From Dyadobacter beijingensis DSM 21582 (GTDB lineage Bacteria > Bacteroidota > Bacteroidia > Cytophagales > Spirosomataceae), in contig NZ_KB907790.1 in the NCBI RefSeq assembly GCF_000382205.1, forward strand, positions 248,001 through 312,000: a stretch of 64,000 bases of DNA, given 5' to 3'. This document shows positions 48,212-56,073 of the stretch, one piece after another. How positions within the stretch are numbered: position 1 is the stretch's first letter; each line of letters begins with the position of its first letter. Below the pieces are notes generated by a model. That model did no database searches, had not been told where the DNA came from, and worked only from the letters and a program-made list of their open reading frames with translations. The position numbers were made by a program, and so were the translations under genes.

Positions 48212-49519
48212 TTGCCCGACTTTTTTCATTCCTATACCTTATCGCTGTTGAAAAAGCTAGTTACCAACCTGACCTTCTGGGTCCTGACCGCCATTACCTC
48301 CGGGGCATTGCTCGGCCATTACCTGCCCGACAAGGCGGTGGAAATGAAATTTCTCGGCGAAGGGTTCATTTCGGTGGTGAAGCTGTTCATCAACCCCATC
48401 ATTTTCCTCACGATCACGCTGGGGATCGTCGGGATGGGCGATTTGAAAAAGGTGGGAAAGGTAGGCGCGAAGGCATTGCTCTATTTCGAAGTGGTGACGA
48501 CGCTCGCGCTCGTGGTGGGCATTATCGTGGCCAACATCATCCGTCCCGGCGACGGCGTCGTGACTTCATCGCTGGAAAAGGGGGATATCTCCAAATATGC
48601 CGGCAAAGCGCACGATTTCAGCTGGCTGCAATTTTTTCTCGACAATGTGACCTTGCAGGTGCTGTTGTTCGCGCTCGTGTTCGGCTCGGTACTGAGCAGG
48701 ATCGAGGCCAAGCAGCGCGTGATCGACGGGCTGAATTTTATCTCCAAATACGTTTTCAAGGCATTGCACCTCGTGATGATTTTCGCGCCGATCGGGGCAT
48801 TCGGCGGGATGGCATTCACGATCGGTAAATATGGTATCGATACGCTGCTGCCGCTCGCGAAGCTCATGGGTACCGTGTATGCGACGATGGCGGTGTTCAT
48901 TTTCGGGGTGCTGGGATTGATTTTAAGGACTTACAAAATAAGCCTCTGGCGTTTCCTGAAATACATTCGGGAAGAGCTGCTGATCGTGCTCGGTACGTCG
49001 TCGTCCGAAGCCGGTCTGCCATCCCTCATGGCTAAACTGGAACGGATGGGCTGTTCGAAACCGGTGGTCGGGCTGGTGGTGCCGGCGGGCTATTCGTTCA
49101 ACCTCGATGGTACGACCATTTACCTTTCCATGGCGACGATCTTCCTGGCGCAGGTTTTCAATGTGCATTTGAATATCGGGCAGATACTCTCGCTGATCGG
49201 CATCCTGATGGTTACGTCCAAGGGCGCGGCGGGCGTTACCGGAAGCGGGTTCGTCGTATTAGCGTCTACATTGACGGCCATCAAAGTGATTCCCGTCGAA
49301 GGTCTGGCACTTCTCCTCGGCGTTGACCGTTTCATGTCAGAGGCCCGTGCGATCACGAACTTCATCGGCAACGGCGTGGCTACGATCTGGCTTGCCAACA
49401 ACGAAAAGGAATTCGACCGCACCAAAATGGAATACGCGTTCAATAATATCCAGGAAACGGAAAATGTGGTTACGGATAATCTGAGCGACATGACCCAGCC
49501 GGAGGGGACGAAGTTGTAA
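48212..49519 (+). CDS. Dicarboxylate/amino-acid:cation symporter (DAACS family)
   Basis: Up to 435 residues. No ATG is available near the start: candidates are the TTG at 48212 and a TTG at 48248, the latter giving a start of the family-like form xKKLVTNLTFWVL. About eight membrane helices and two re-entrant loops, with the serine-rich LGTSSSEAGLPSLMAKLERMG (by parts), the LDGTTIYLSMATIFLAQ segment and KGAAGVTGSGFVVLA, all hallmarks of the GltP/GltPh fold. It imports glutamate, aspartate or C4-dicarboxylates with protons or sodium. It is divergent from the heme operon and separated from pepF by 34 bp. Confidence 0.9.
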   Translation: MPDFFHSYTLSLLKKLVTNLTFWVLTAITSGALLGHYLPDKAVEMKFLGEGFISVVKLFINPIIFLTITLGIVGMGDLKKVGKVGAKALLYFEVVTTLALVVGIIVANIIRPGDGVVTSSLEKGDISKYAGKAHDFSWLQFFLDNVTLQVLLFALVFGSVLSRIEAKQRVIDGLNFISKYVFKALHLVMIFAPIGAFGGMAFTIGKYGIDTLLPLAKLMGTVYATMAVFIFGVLGLILRTYKISLWRFLKYIREELLIVLGTSSSEAGLPSLMAKLERMGCSKPVVGLVVPAGYSFNLDGTTIYLSMATIFLAQVFNVHLNIGQILSLIGILMVTSKGAAGVTGSGFVVLASTLTAIKVIPVEGLALLLGVDRFMSEARAITNFIGNGVATIWLANNEKEFDRTKMEYAFNNIQETENVVTDNLSDMTQPEGTKL

Positions 49520-49553
49520 TAAAATTTGAATTTTTAAACAAAGTACCTTTTAT

Positions 49554-51287
49554 ATGTCCAATCAGGAAACACTTCATATACCAACCCGCGCGAAGCGGCC
49601 TTTTATTGGGGAAGAATTTGATTTGAAGAAATGGGACGACGTGCAGCCGTTCTTCGAAAATCTGAAAAACAGGGAGATTAATTCGCTGGAAGAATTGAAA
49701 CAATGGTTCTCCGACCGCAGCGAAATCGAATCTTACCTTTCCGAGAACTTTGCATGGCGTTACATCCGTCAGACCTGCGATACGGCCAATACCGGCCTCA
49801 TCAATGCATTGCAGTTTTTTATCACCGAAATCCAGCCGAAACTGGCCGAATACGGTAACGCGCTCGATAAGAAAGTGGTGGATAACCCATTCCTCGGCGA
49901 GCTCACGGAGCCCGGCTTCGCGATCACCTTGCGGGGCATGAAGAAGGCGATCGAGATTTTCCGCGACGAAAATATCCCGCTCATCACTGAAATGCAGACC
50001 GAAGAGCGGAAATACGGCGCCATCGCCGGTGCGATGACCGTGACGCTGGACGGCGAAGAAATGACGCTGCAACGCGCCGCCGACCGCCTGCAATCGACCG
50101 ACCGGAATGTGCGGGAAGAGGCGTGGCGCGCCATCAGCGGACGCCGTTACGACGACCACGCGAAGCTGGACGAGCTGCTGAACAAACTGGTAAGCCTGCG
50201 CAACCAGGTGGGCGTGAATGCGGGTTTCAGCAATTACAGGGATTATATGTTCGCGGCAATGGGCCGTTTCGACTATACGCCGCAGGACTGTTTCAATTTC
50301 CATGCTTCCGTGAAAAAGGCGGTGGTGCCGATTTTGAACGAGATGGCCGCCGAGCGCAAGGCTGCATTGCAGGTAGAAGCGCTTCGCCCATGGGATACGA
50401 AAGTCGATCCGAAAGGTTTGCCGCCATTGAAGCCGTTTGAAACAGGCGAAGAGCTTTTGGACAAAACGATCCGGGCGTTCTCGCGCCTCGACCCGTTTCT
50501 CGGCGATTGCCTGCGCATCATGAAAACCATGAAGCACCTCGACCTCGAATCGCGGAAGGGCAAGGCGCCGGGCGGCTATAACTATCCGCTCGACGAGATC
50601 GGGGTGCCTTTCATTTTCATGAATGCGACCTCGAACCTGCGCGACATGGTCACGCTCCTGCACGAGGGCGGGCACGCGGTGCATTCGCTCGTGACGCGCG
50701 ACCTGGCGCTGAATTCGTTCAAACACACGCCGTCGGAAGTGGCCGAGCTGGCATCGATGTCGATGGAGCTGATCACGATGGATTTCTGGGACGAGTTCTT
50801 TGAAAACGAGGAAGACCTCAAACGCGCGAAAATCACGCATCTCGAATCGATTATCGAGACATTGCCGTGGGTGGCGACGGTGGACAAGTTCCAGCACTGG
50901 ATGTACGAGCACCCGCAGCACACGCCGGAGCAGCGTACCGACGCGTGGAAGGGCATTTACGAAGAGTTTACCGATTCGGTGATGGACTGGTCGGGATTGG
51001 AAAACTTCAAAAAGTATTTGTGGCAGCGCCAGCTGCACATTTACGAAGTGCCGTTCTATTACATCGAATACGGAATTGCGCAGCTGGGCGCGATCGGCGT
51101 TTGGAAAAACTACCGGGAGAACCGCGAGAAGGGCCTGAAAGGTTACCTGGACGCGTTGAAGCTCGGCTACACGGCCACGATCGGGGAAATTTACCAGGCA
51201 GCCAACATTCCGTTCGATTTCTCGGAGCGGCATATTGCCGAACTGATGCAGTTTGTACGCGACGAACTGGCCGTGTTAAAAAAATAA
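49554..51287 (+). CDS. M3-family oligoendopeptidase (PepF-like)
   Basis: 577 residues, no signal peptide, so cytoplasmic. The zinc site is TLLHEGGHAVHS with His370, Glu371 and His374; the third ligand should be a Glu in TPSEVAELASMSMEL about 25 residues later. The helical N-terminal half and the FDYTPQDCFNFHASV and SGLENFKKYLWQRQLHIY segments fit the oligoendopeptidase F branch of family M3. It trims short peptides produced by proteolysis or imported from outside. It follows the symporter gene by 34 bp on the same strand and may be cotranscribed with it. Confidence 0.92.
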   Translation: MSNQETLHIPTRAKRPFIGEEFDLKKWDDVQPFFENLKNREINSLEELKQWFSDRSEIESYLSENFAWRYIRQTCDTANTGLINALQFFITEIQPKLAEYGNALDKKVVDNPFLGELTEPGFAITLRGMKKAIEIFRDENIPLITEMQTEERKYGAIAGAMTVTLDGEEMTLQRAADRLQSTDRNVREEAWRAISGRRYDDHAKLDELLNKLVSLRNQVGVNAGFSNYRDYMFAAMGRFDYTPQDCFNFHASVKKAVVPILNEMAAERKAALQVEALRPWDTKVDPKGLPPLKPFETGEELLDKTIRAFSRLDPFLGDCLRIMKTMKHLDLESRKGKAPGGYNYPLDEIGVPFIFMNATSNLRDMVTLLHEGGHAVHSLVTRDLALNSFKHTPSEVAELASMSMELITMDFWDEFFENEEDLKRAKITHLESIIETLPWVATVDKFQHWMYEHPQHTPEQRTDAWKGIYEEFTDSVMDWSGLENFKKYLWQRQLHIYEVPFYYIEYGIAQLGAIGVWKNYRENREKGLKGYLDALKLGYTATIGEIYQAANIPFDFSERHIAELMQFVRDELAVLKK

Positions 51288-51305
51288 TATTTCAGTAACC
51301 CGTAA

Positions 51306-51337
51306 TTTGGTGGTTATGAAATTGGCGGTTATTTTTG
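51306..51337 (+). promoter_or_regulatory. Promoter of the small lipoprotein gene
   Basis: TTTG (51306-51309), 20 bp, then TATTTTTG (51330-51337), a perfect TAnnTTTG. The start point near 51343 gives a leader of about 22 nt. Confidence 0.55.
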
Positions 51338-51364
51338 CGCACAATACTATGAACGATCAAAGAA

Positions 51365-51619
51365 ATGAAATTCAATAAAATAGTTGCTTTTGTTGCGTGT
51401 GTGGTGCTTCTCTCTTCCTGCGATTACCAAAAATATAACCGCAAGGAGCAGAAGGATGTAAATGCCGGTAATGAGTGGGTATACGGTGTAAGCCCCGATT
51501 CACTGCCACGTCAGATGTCATTCAAGTATGATGCGAAGCCTGAACTGGATGCACGCGTGAACGACATTCGTGCGAAGCTCTACGGTGGTAAAATTCCTAG
51601 CTCGCTGGTGAAAGAATAG
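51365..51619 (+). CDS. Small lipoprotein of unknown function
   Basis: 84 residues with a lipobox (LLSSC, Cys19). The mature 65 residues are charged and contain no domain I recognise: DYQKYNRKEQKDVNAG, then NEWVYGVSPDSLPRQMSF and a helical end with KLYGGKIPSSLVKE. It has its own promoter and a very good terminator, so it is expressed as a single-gene unit. Confidence 0.7.
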   Translation: MKFNKIVAFVACVVLLSSCDYQKYNRKEQKDVNAGNEWVYGVSPDSLPRQMSFKYDAKPELDARVNDIRAKLYGGKIPSSLVKE

Positions 51620-51644
51620 CAGCCATTCATTGAGAAAATATAGG

Positions 51645-51678
51645 AGATATCCCCACCAAATGGGGATATCTTTTTTTT
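51645..51678 (+). terminator. Terminator after the small lipoprotein gene
   Basis: A perfect 11-bp stem AGATATCCCCA (51645-51655) / TGGGGATATCT (51661-51671) followed by eight T. The next 180 bp up to the epimerase gene hold AT-rich sequence with two similar stretches, ATTGAACAATTTTAAT and ATTGAACATTTTTAAT (starting near 51697 and 51771), and no gene. Confidence 0.92.
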
Positions 51679-51859
51679 GGACCGATTTTCCGGGTATTGA
51701 ACAATTTTAATATTGCATCCCGCGTATTATCCTTCTGGCATACGCCCATTGACTAAGTGAAGTTGTGACAATTGAACATTTTTAATTTACTTTACGTACT
51801 CGAGGCAGGGCGAAGCCGAAATTTTAGAAAGAAATAAGCGATTAAAAAGTATTCAAAAC

Positions 51860-52936
51860 ATGAACATAGCTTTGGTCACCGGCTCCGCCGGACTAATTGG
51901 AAGTGAATCGGTTGCTTTTTTGGCTGACAAGTTTGATCTGGTCATCGGAATCGATAATAACCTGCGTCAATACTTCTTCGGGGCGGATGGTAACACCGAG
52001 TGGAACCGGAACAGGATCGAGGAGGCATTCGGCAACTACAAGCATTATGCGGCCGATATCCGCGAGGTAAGCCAGCTCGAACCGATCTTCAAAGAGTACG
52101 GAACGGATATTAAAATGATCATCCACGCCGCAGCGCAGCCAAGCCACGACTGGGCAGCACGCGAGCCTTTCACCGATTTCGGTGTGAATGCCGTGGGTAC
52201 GTTGAATATGCTGGAAATGACGCGTCTGCACGCGCCAGAGGCGGTATTTATCTTCACTTCTACCAACAAGGTGTACGGCGACAACCCGAACTACCTGCCA
52301 TTGGTAGAGCTGGAAACCCGCTGGGAGATCGACGAAAACCACCCGTATTTCACGAACGGCATCGACGAAAACCATAGCATCGACCATACGAAACACTCGA
52401 TCTTCGGCGCTTCCAAAGTGGCTGCGGACATTATGGTACAGGAATACGGCCGCTATTTCGGCATGAAAACCGGCGTTTTCCGCGGCGGATGCCTTACCGG
52501 CCCCAACCACTCCGGCGCGCAGCTGCACGGCTTCCTGGCTTACCTCATGAAATGTGCCATTACCGGAACGCATTACACGATTTTTGGTTACAAAGGCAAG
52601 CAGGTACGCGACAATATCCACAGCCACGACCTGGTGAATATGTTCTGGCATTTCTATCAGAACCCGCGTCCCGGCGAAGTGTATAACGCCGGCGGCGGCC
52701 GTTTTGCCAACTGCTCCATGCTCGAAGCGATCGCTTTGTGCGAGCAGATTACCGGAAACAAACTTTCCTATTCATACTCGGAAACGAACCGTATCGGCGA
52801 CCATATCTGGTACGTGAGCGACCTTTCGAAGTTCAAATCGCATTACCCGGATTGGAACTGGGAGTACGGTCTGACGGAAACACTTACGCAGATCCATGAC
52901 GGAATCGCTTCCCGACTGGGCGTAAAAACGGTTTAA
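51860..52936 (+). CDS. NAD-dependent epimerase, CDP-paratose 2-epimerase-like
   Basis: 358 residues, extended short-chain dehydrogenase fold. The NAD loop is VTGSAGLIGSE, followed by the VIGIDNN segment and IIHAAAQPSHDWAAREP, which is close to the CDP-tyvelose (CDP-paratose 2-) epimerase branch. The catalytic YxxxK position reads SIFGASK, with Phe where the Tyr is expected and Lys present. VFRGGCLTGPNHSGAQLHG and GKQVRDNIHSHDLV follow, then a C-terminal sugar-binding part. It probably changes a nucleotide-linked sugar used by the glycosyltransferases encoded next. The Phe may be a feature of this subfamily rather than a defect. A hairpin separates it from the next gene. Confidence 0.82.
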   Translation: MNIALVTGSAGLIGSESVAFLADKFDLVIGIDNNLRQYFFGADGNTEWNRNRIEEAFGNYKHYAADIREVSQLEPIFKEYGTDIKMIIHAAAQPSHDWAAREPFTDFGVNAVGTLNMLEMTRLHAPEAVFIFTSTNKVYGDNPNYLPLVELETRWEIDENHPYFTNGIDENHSIDHTKHSIFGASKVAADIMVQEYGRYFGMKTGVFRGGCLTGPNHSGAQLHGFLAYLMKCAITGTHYTIFGYKGKQVRDNIHSHDLVNMFWHFYQNPRPGEVYNAGGGRFANCSMLEAIALCEQITGNKLSYSYSETNRIGDHIWYVSDLSKFKSHYPDWNWEYGLTETLTQIHDGIASRLGVKTV

Positions 52937-52947
52937 ATCACACTCAG

Positions 52948-52977
52948 AGCCTCCGGAATCCCTTTCCGGAGGCTTTC
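52948..52977 (+). terminator. Hairpin between epimerase and glycosyltransferase genes
   Basis: A 10-bp perfect stem AGCCTCCGGA (52948-52957) / TCCGGAGGCT (52965-52974). Only TTT follows before C and G, so it is a weak terminator or attenuator; some read-through into the next gene is likely. Confidence 0.5.
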
Positions 52978-52990
52978 GTAACTCTCTCCC

Positions 52991-53938
52991 ATGCCAGAAA
53001 ATTACGTCATTATTATTCCCCAATTCAATGACTGGGAGGCGCTGAATCTGCTGATTCAAAAGATTAATGCGGATTTAAATACTCCAATCCTTCAAAATAC
53101 GACGCTGCTTGTTGTCGACGATTGCTCTTCGCGCGGACGCACAGAGCCTTTTGCCGCATTCGGGGGAAAGGAAATAAAACTACTCCGCCTCTACCGTAAC
53201 CTGGGCCATCAGAAGGCTATCGCCATCGGGCTTTCATGGGTAGCCGAGCATTTACCGGCCGATAAGGTGATCGTCATGGACGCCGATGGTGAAGACGCGC
53301 CCGGCGATATCAACAAGCTGGTAGCGAGATCGGTAGAAGTGCCCGAAAAAATCATTTTCGCCGAGCGCAACAAGCGCACGGAAGGGTTTCTTTTCCGGTT
53401 CTTTTATGTGATTTACAAATATGTGTTCAAACTGCTCACAGGCAAGGTGATCACCTTCGGAAATTTCAGTCTGGTACCGCAGGGGCGTTTGCAAAACCTC
53501 GTACGCGTTTCGGAAATCTGGAACAACTACCCCGGCGGCATCATCAAATCCCGCATTCCCTACGATTCGGTGCTCACCAACCGCGCCACACGGCTGGCAG
53601 GCGAAAGTAAAATGAACTTCGTATCCCTGGTACTGCACGGGTTGAGCGCCATTTCAGTGATGGTAGACACCACGGCGGTCCGCATACTGATCTTCTCGAT
53701 CTTCATGTCGGGCATTGCCATTGCCTTTATTTTCTTTATTCTTTTCCTGAAACTGATCGGAAATGCCACGCCGGGATGGGCTTCCACACTGGGCAGCACG
53801 CTCATGATCCTCATGCTGCAATCATTCCTGATTTCTCTTTTCCTCGTGTTTATGGTGCTGCAATACCGTTCGCAGCAGCATTTCATTCCCGCTGTACACT
53901 ACCGCGATTTCGTCGAAAAAGTAGAGTCATTCAGCTAG
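52991..53938 (+). CDS. GT2 glycosyltransferase, DPM1/GtrB-like with two C-terminal membrane helices
   Basis: 315 residues. Catalytic domain about 1-225: YVIIIPQFNDWEALN, LLVVDDCSS, and the DxD motif in VIVMDADGEDAP, which is typical of the polyprenyl-phosphate sugar synthases. Two long membrane helices (about 236-262 and 272-298) follow, as in GtrB/DPMS type proteins. It likely moves a sugar from a nucleotide to undecaprenyl phosphate at the inner face of the membrane, giving a lipid-linked donor for the membrane enzyme encoded 4 bp downstream. The donor sugar is unknown. Confidence 0.85.
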   Translation: MPENYVIIIPQFNDWEALNLLIQKINADLNTPILQNTTLLVVDDCSSRGRTEPFAAFGGKEIKLLRLYRNLGHQKAIAIGLSWVAEHLPADKVIVMDADGEDAPGDINKLVARSVEVPEKIIFAERNKRTEGFLFRFFYVIYKYVFKLLTGKVITFGNFSLVPQGRLQNLVRVSEIWNNYPGGIIKSRIPYDSVLTNRATRLAGESKMNFVSLVLHGLSAISVMVDTTAVRILIFSIFMSGIAIAFIFFILFLKLIGNATPGWASTLGSTLMILMLQSFLISLFLVFMVLQYRSQQHFIPAVHYRDFVEKVESFS

Positions 53939-53942
53939 TCGT

Positions 53943-55559
53943 ATGTTTAGTTTCGACAATTCCCCAACGGTTTACTGGTTCATCGGCTACCTGCTGGCGG
54001 GATTTGTCATTTTCGCTTCCCAATACGAGTCGGTTCCGAAGCGGGCATATCTGGCGGCAGGTATTATCCTGCTGATTTTCATGCGCATTCCGGTAGTTGT
54101 TTTCAACCGGGAGCTCAATGTTGACGAGAGCCAGATGCTCAGCCATGCGATTACGCTCTTTCAGGACCCGGTGTACTGGCGCTCGGTGGATGGCACGACA
54201 ATCGGTCCGCTGGATAACTACCTGCTCGTCGTTCCAAAATTGCTGGGCTTCCGGATCGACTACACGTCCGGCCGTTTCATGGGCCTGCTGTGTGTCGCGG
54301 GCGCGTGGCTTTTGTTATGTGCTGCCCTAAAAAACTGGTTCGGAACCACCGCCGCGCGACGCATTTCCATCGTCCCGCTGCTTTTCCTCGCATTCACGCA
54401 GGAAGTCGATTTCATCCATTATTCGAGCGAGCAGCTGCCGGTTTTCCTGCTGGCATTTTGCGTTTTCCAGCTTTCACGCCTCGACCCTAAAACGGCTCCC
54501 ACGGCATCCGGCCTGTACTGGCTCGGATTGGCGGCCGGTGCAGTACCGTTCGGCAAGTTGCAGGCGGCGCCATTGGCCATTGTGCTGGTGCTGGGCGCGT
54601 TTGCCGGGTTATTCCAGAGATTTAAAAGGTATGGTGAATTAAAATCGGTACTCGCGCTGGTTTTGGGCGGGTTGACCGTGCCGCTATTTTTTCTCGCATT
54701 CACCCTGTCTTTTGGTGTGTTCGACGACCTGATCGATTTCTACATCCTCGGCAACGCGATTTACGCCGGTGGGGCGACGTTCGCCGATATACCCGCGCAG
54801 TTTTACAAGATCGTAGCGCTTTCTACCGACTTCCAGCTATTTACACTCGCATTGATCATCCCGATGCTGATCGGACTCGTGCGCATTGTGCGCCTCAATC
54901 TGCCGGGGAAGATGAATTTCCACGTGCCGTTTACGATCCTTTTTCTGCTCCTGGCGAGCATTTACGCGGTAACCAAGTCGGGTAATGCATTTATCCATTA
55001 TCTCAATTTCTGCATTATCCCGTGGACATTGCTGGCCGCTTACGGCCTTTCGGCAGTTGGGGGCTGGTCGCTGGTGTTCCCGGCGGTGATGGTGCTGTGG
55101 TTTGGCGGGAATGATGCACTGCATTTCATGAAGGAGCGCCGCCTGAATGCATTCGATTCGGTGGAGAAAACGGCATTGCGTGAAAGCCCCGTCGTGACCG
55201 AGATTTTGAAGCGGCGCGAAGAGGGCGATTATATGATCGTCTGGGGCTGGAACTGTTCCTATTATGTGGAAGCGCAACTGGCGGAAGGAACTGCGGAAAA
55301 CCATTCGGAACGCTCGATTTTCGCACATCCAATGCGCGAAGTTTACCGGAAACGCTACATGTCGGACCTTGAACGGACAAAGCCGGCATTCGTCGCCGAC
55401 GCGGTGGGCAGGAACAGCCTCTGGGTGCAGGACAAAAAAACTCAGGGCATCGAAAGCTACCCTGAGTTAAATCAATATATCCGTAATCACTACACTTTAC
55501 TCGGCGAATATGACGATGTGCGGCTGTATGTCCGCAACGACCGCGTCGCCCGGCATTAG
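53943..55559 (+). CDS. Polytopic GT-C-like glycosyltransferase (GT39/ArnT-like)
   Basis: 538 residues with about 11-12 membrane helices. The first periplasmic loop carries an acidic motif NRELNVDESQML (about 57-68), the position of the catalytic Asp/Glu in GT-C enzymes such as ArnT and PMT. A soluble C-terminal region (about 410-538) contains YMIVWGWNCSYYVEAQ. Such enzymes use polyprenyl-phosphate sugars on the periplasmic side; the DPM1-like gene before it (4 bp apart) could supply the donor. It overlaps the convergent Rrf2 gene by 4 bp. The assignment rests on topology, the acidic motif and context. Confidence 0.72.
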   Translation: MFSFDNSPTVYWFIGYLLAGFVIFASQYESVPKRAYLAAGIILLIFMRIPVVVFNRELNVDESQMLSHAITLFQDPVYWRSVDGTTIGPLDNYLLVVPKLLGFRIDYTSGRFMGLLCVAGAWLLLCAALKNWFGTTAARRISIVPLLFLAFTQEVDFIHYSSEQLPVFLLAFCVFQLSRLDPKTAPTASGLYWLGLAAGAVPFGKLQAAPLAIVLVLGAFAGLFQRFKRYGELKSVLALVLGGLTVPLFFLAFTLSFGVFDDLIDFYILGNAIYAGGATFADIPAQFYKIVALSTDFQLFTLALIIPMLIGLVRIVRLNLPGKMNFHVPFTILFLLLASIYAVTKSGNAFIHYLNFCIIPWTLLAAYGLSAVGGWSLVFPAVMVLWFGGNDALHFMKERRLNAFDSVEKTALRESPVVTEILKRREEGDYMIVWGWNCSYYVEAQLAEGTAENHSERSIFAHPMREVYRKRYMSDLERTKPAFVADAVGRNSLWVQDKKTQGIESYPELNQYIRNHYTLLGEYDDVRLYVRNDRVARH

Positions 55560-55999
55560 GACAGAATATCGGTCGCAGCCGTATTTTCCGCCTGCAACAG
55601 GTCGCTTAGCGTCGTCTTGTCCAATACCGCGAGGTTGGCGTCACGCCATCTTTCCAGTACCGTCCGCAGGCTGCATGTTTCCTCGTCTTTGCAGTCATCG
55701 CATTTCCCGTAAAAGAACATGGAAACGCACAATGCCGGCGCAATGGGGCCGTCGATGATCCGCAGTACCTTCGAGAAATTCACTTCGCCGGGCGGCACAC
55801 GGAGCAGGTAGCCGCCGCCTTTGCCTTTCTGGCTTTGCAGCACGCCGTTGTTCCGAAGATCGAGCAGGATCGCTTCCAGGAATTTTTTCGGAATCTTCTC
55901 TTTTTCAGCAATATAAGAGATCAATACCGGTCCCTTTCCATATTGTTCTGCCAGAACTTTGAGGGCTTTCAGCGCGTATTTAGCTTTTTTCGAAATCAT
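55556..55999 (-). CDS. Rrf2-family transcriptional regulator
   Basis: 147 residues. Winged helix at 1-80: MISKKAKYALKALKVLAEQ, IPKKFLEAILLDLRNNGVL, and KGKGGGYLLRVPPGEV. The C-terminal part has four Cys: one in PALCVSMFF and three in YGKCDDCKDEETCSLR. Rrf2 proteins such as IscR, NsrR and RsrR hold an Fe-S cluster through a Cys set in this region, so sensing of redox, iron-sulfur status or nitric oxide is plausible. It lies downstream of the FadN-type gene on the same strand, 74 bp away, with no terminator visible, so it may be a distal member of that operon. Confidence 0.9.
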   Translation of the reverse strand: MISKKAKYALKALKVLAEQYGKGPVLISYIAEKEKIPKKFLEAILLDLRNNGVLQSQKGKGGGYLLRVPPGEVNFSKVLRIIDGPIAPALCVSMFFYGKCDDCKDEETCSLRTVLERWRDANLAVLDKTTLSDLLQAENTAATDILS

Positions 56000-56073
56000 T
56001 GTTGATCAAATGTACTTTTGGGGTCAGCAAGCGTAAAGATGAAACATAAATTGGTTAAACAATAATTCCATTG

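Noticed and set aside
49470..51233. 587-codon open frame on the minus strand opposite the M3 peptidase gene
   Set aside because: Antisense shadow of a gene with clear zinc-peptidase motifs; composition is atypical for protein.
51697..51790. Two similar AT-rich stretches (ATTGAACA...TTTAAT) upstream of the epimerase
   Set aside because: Short and AT-rich; no promoter fit or symmetry convincing enough to report as a regulatory element.
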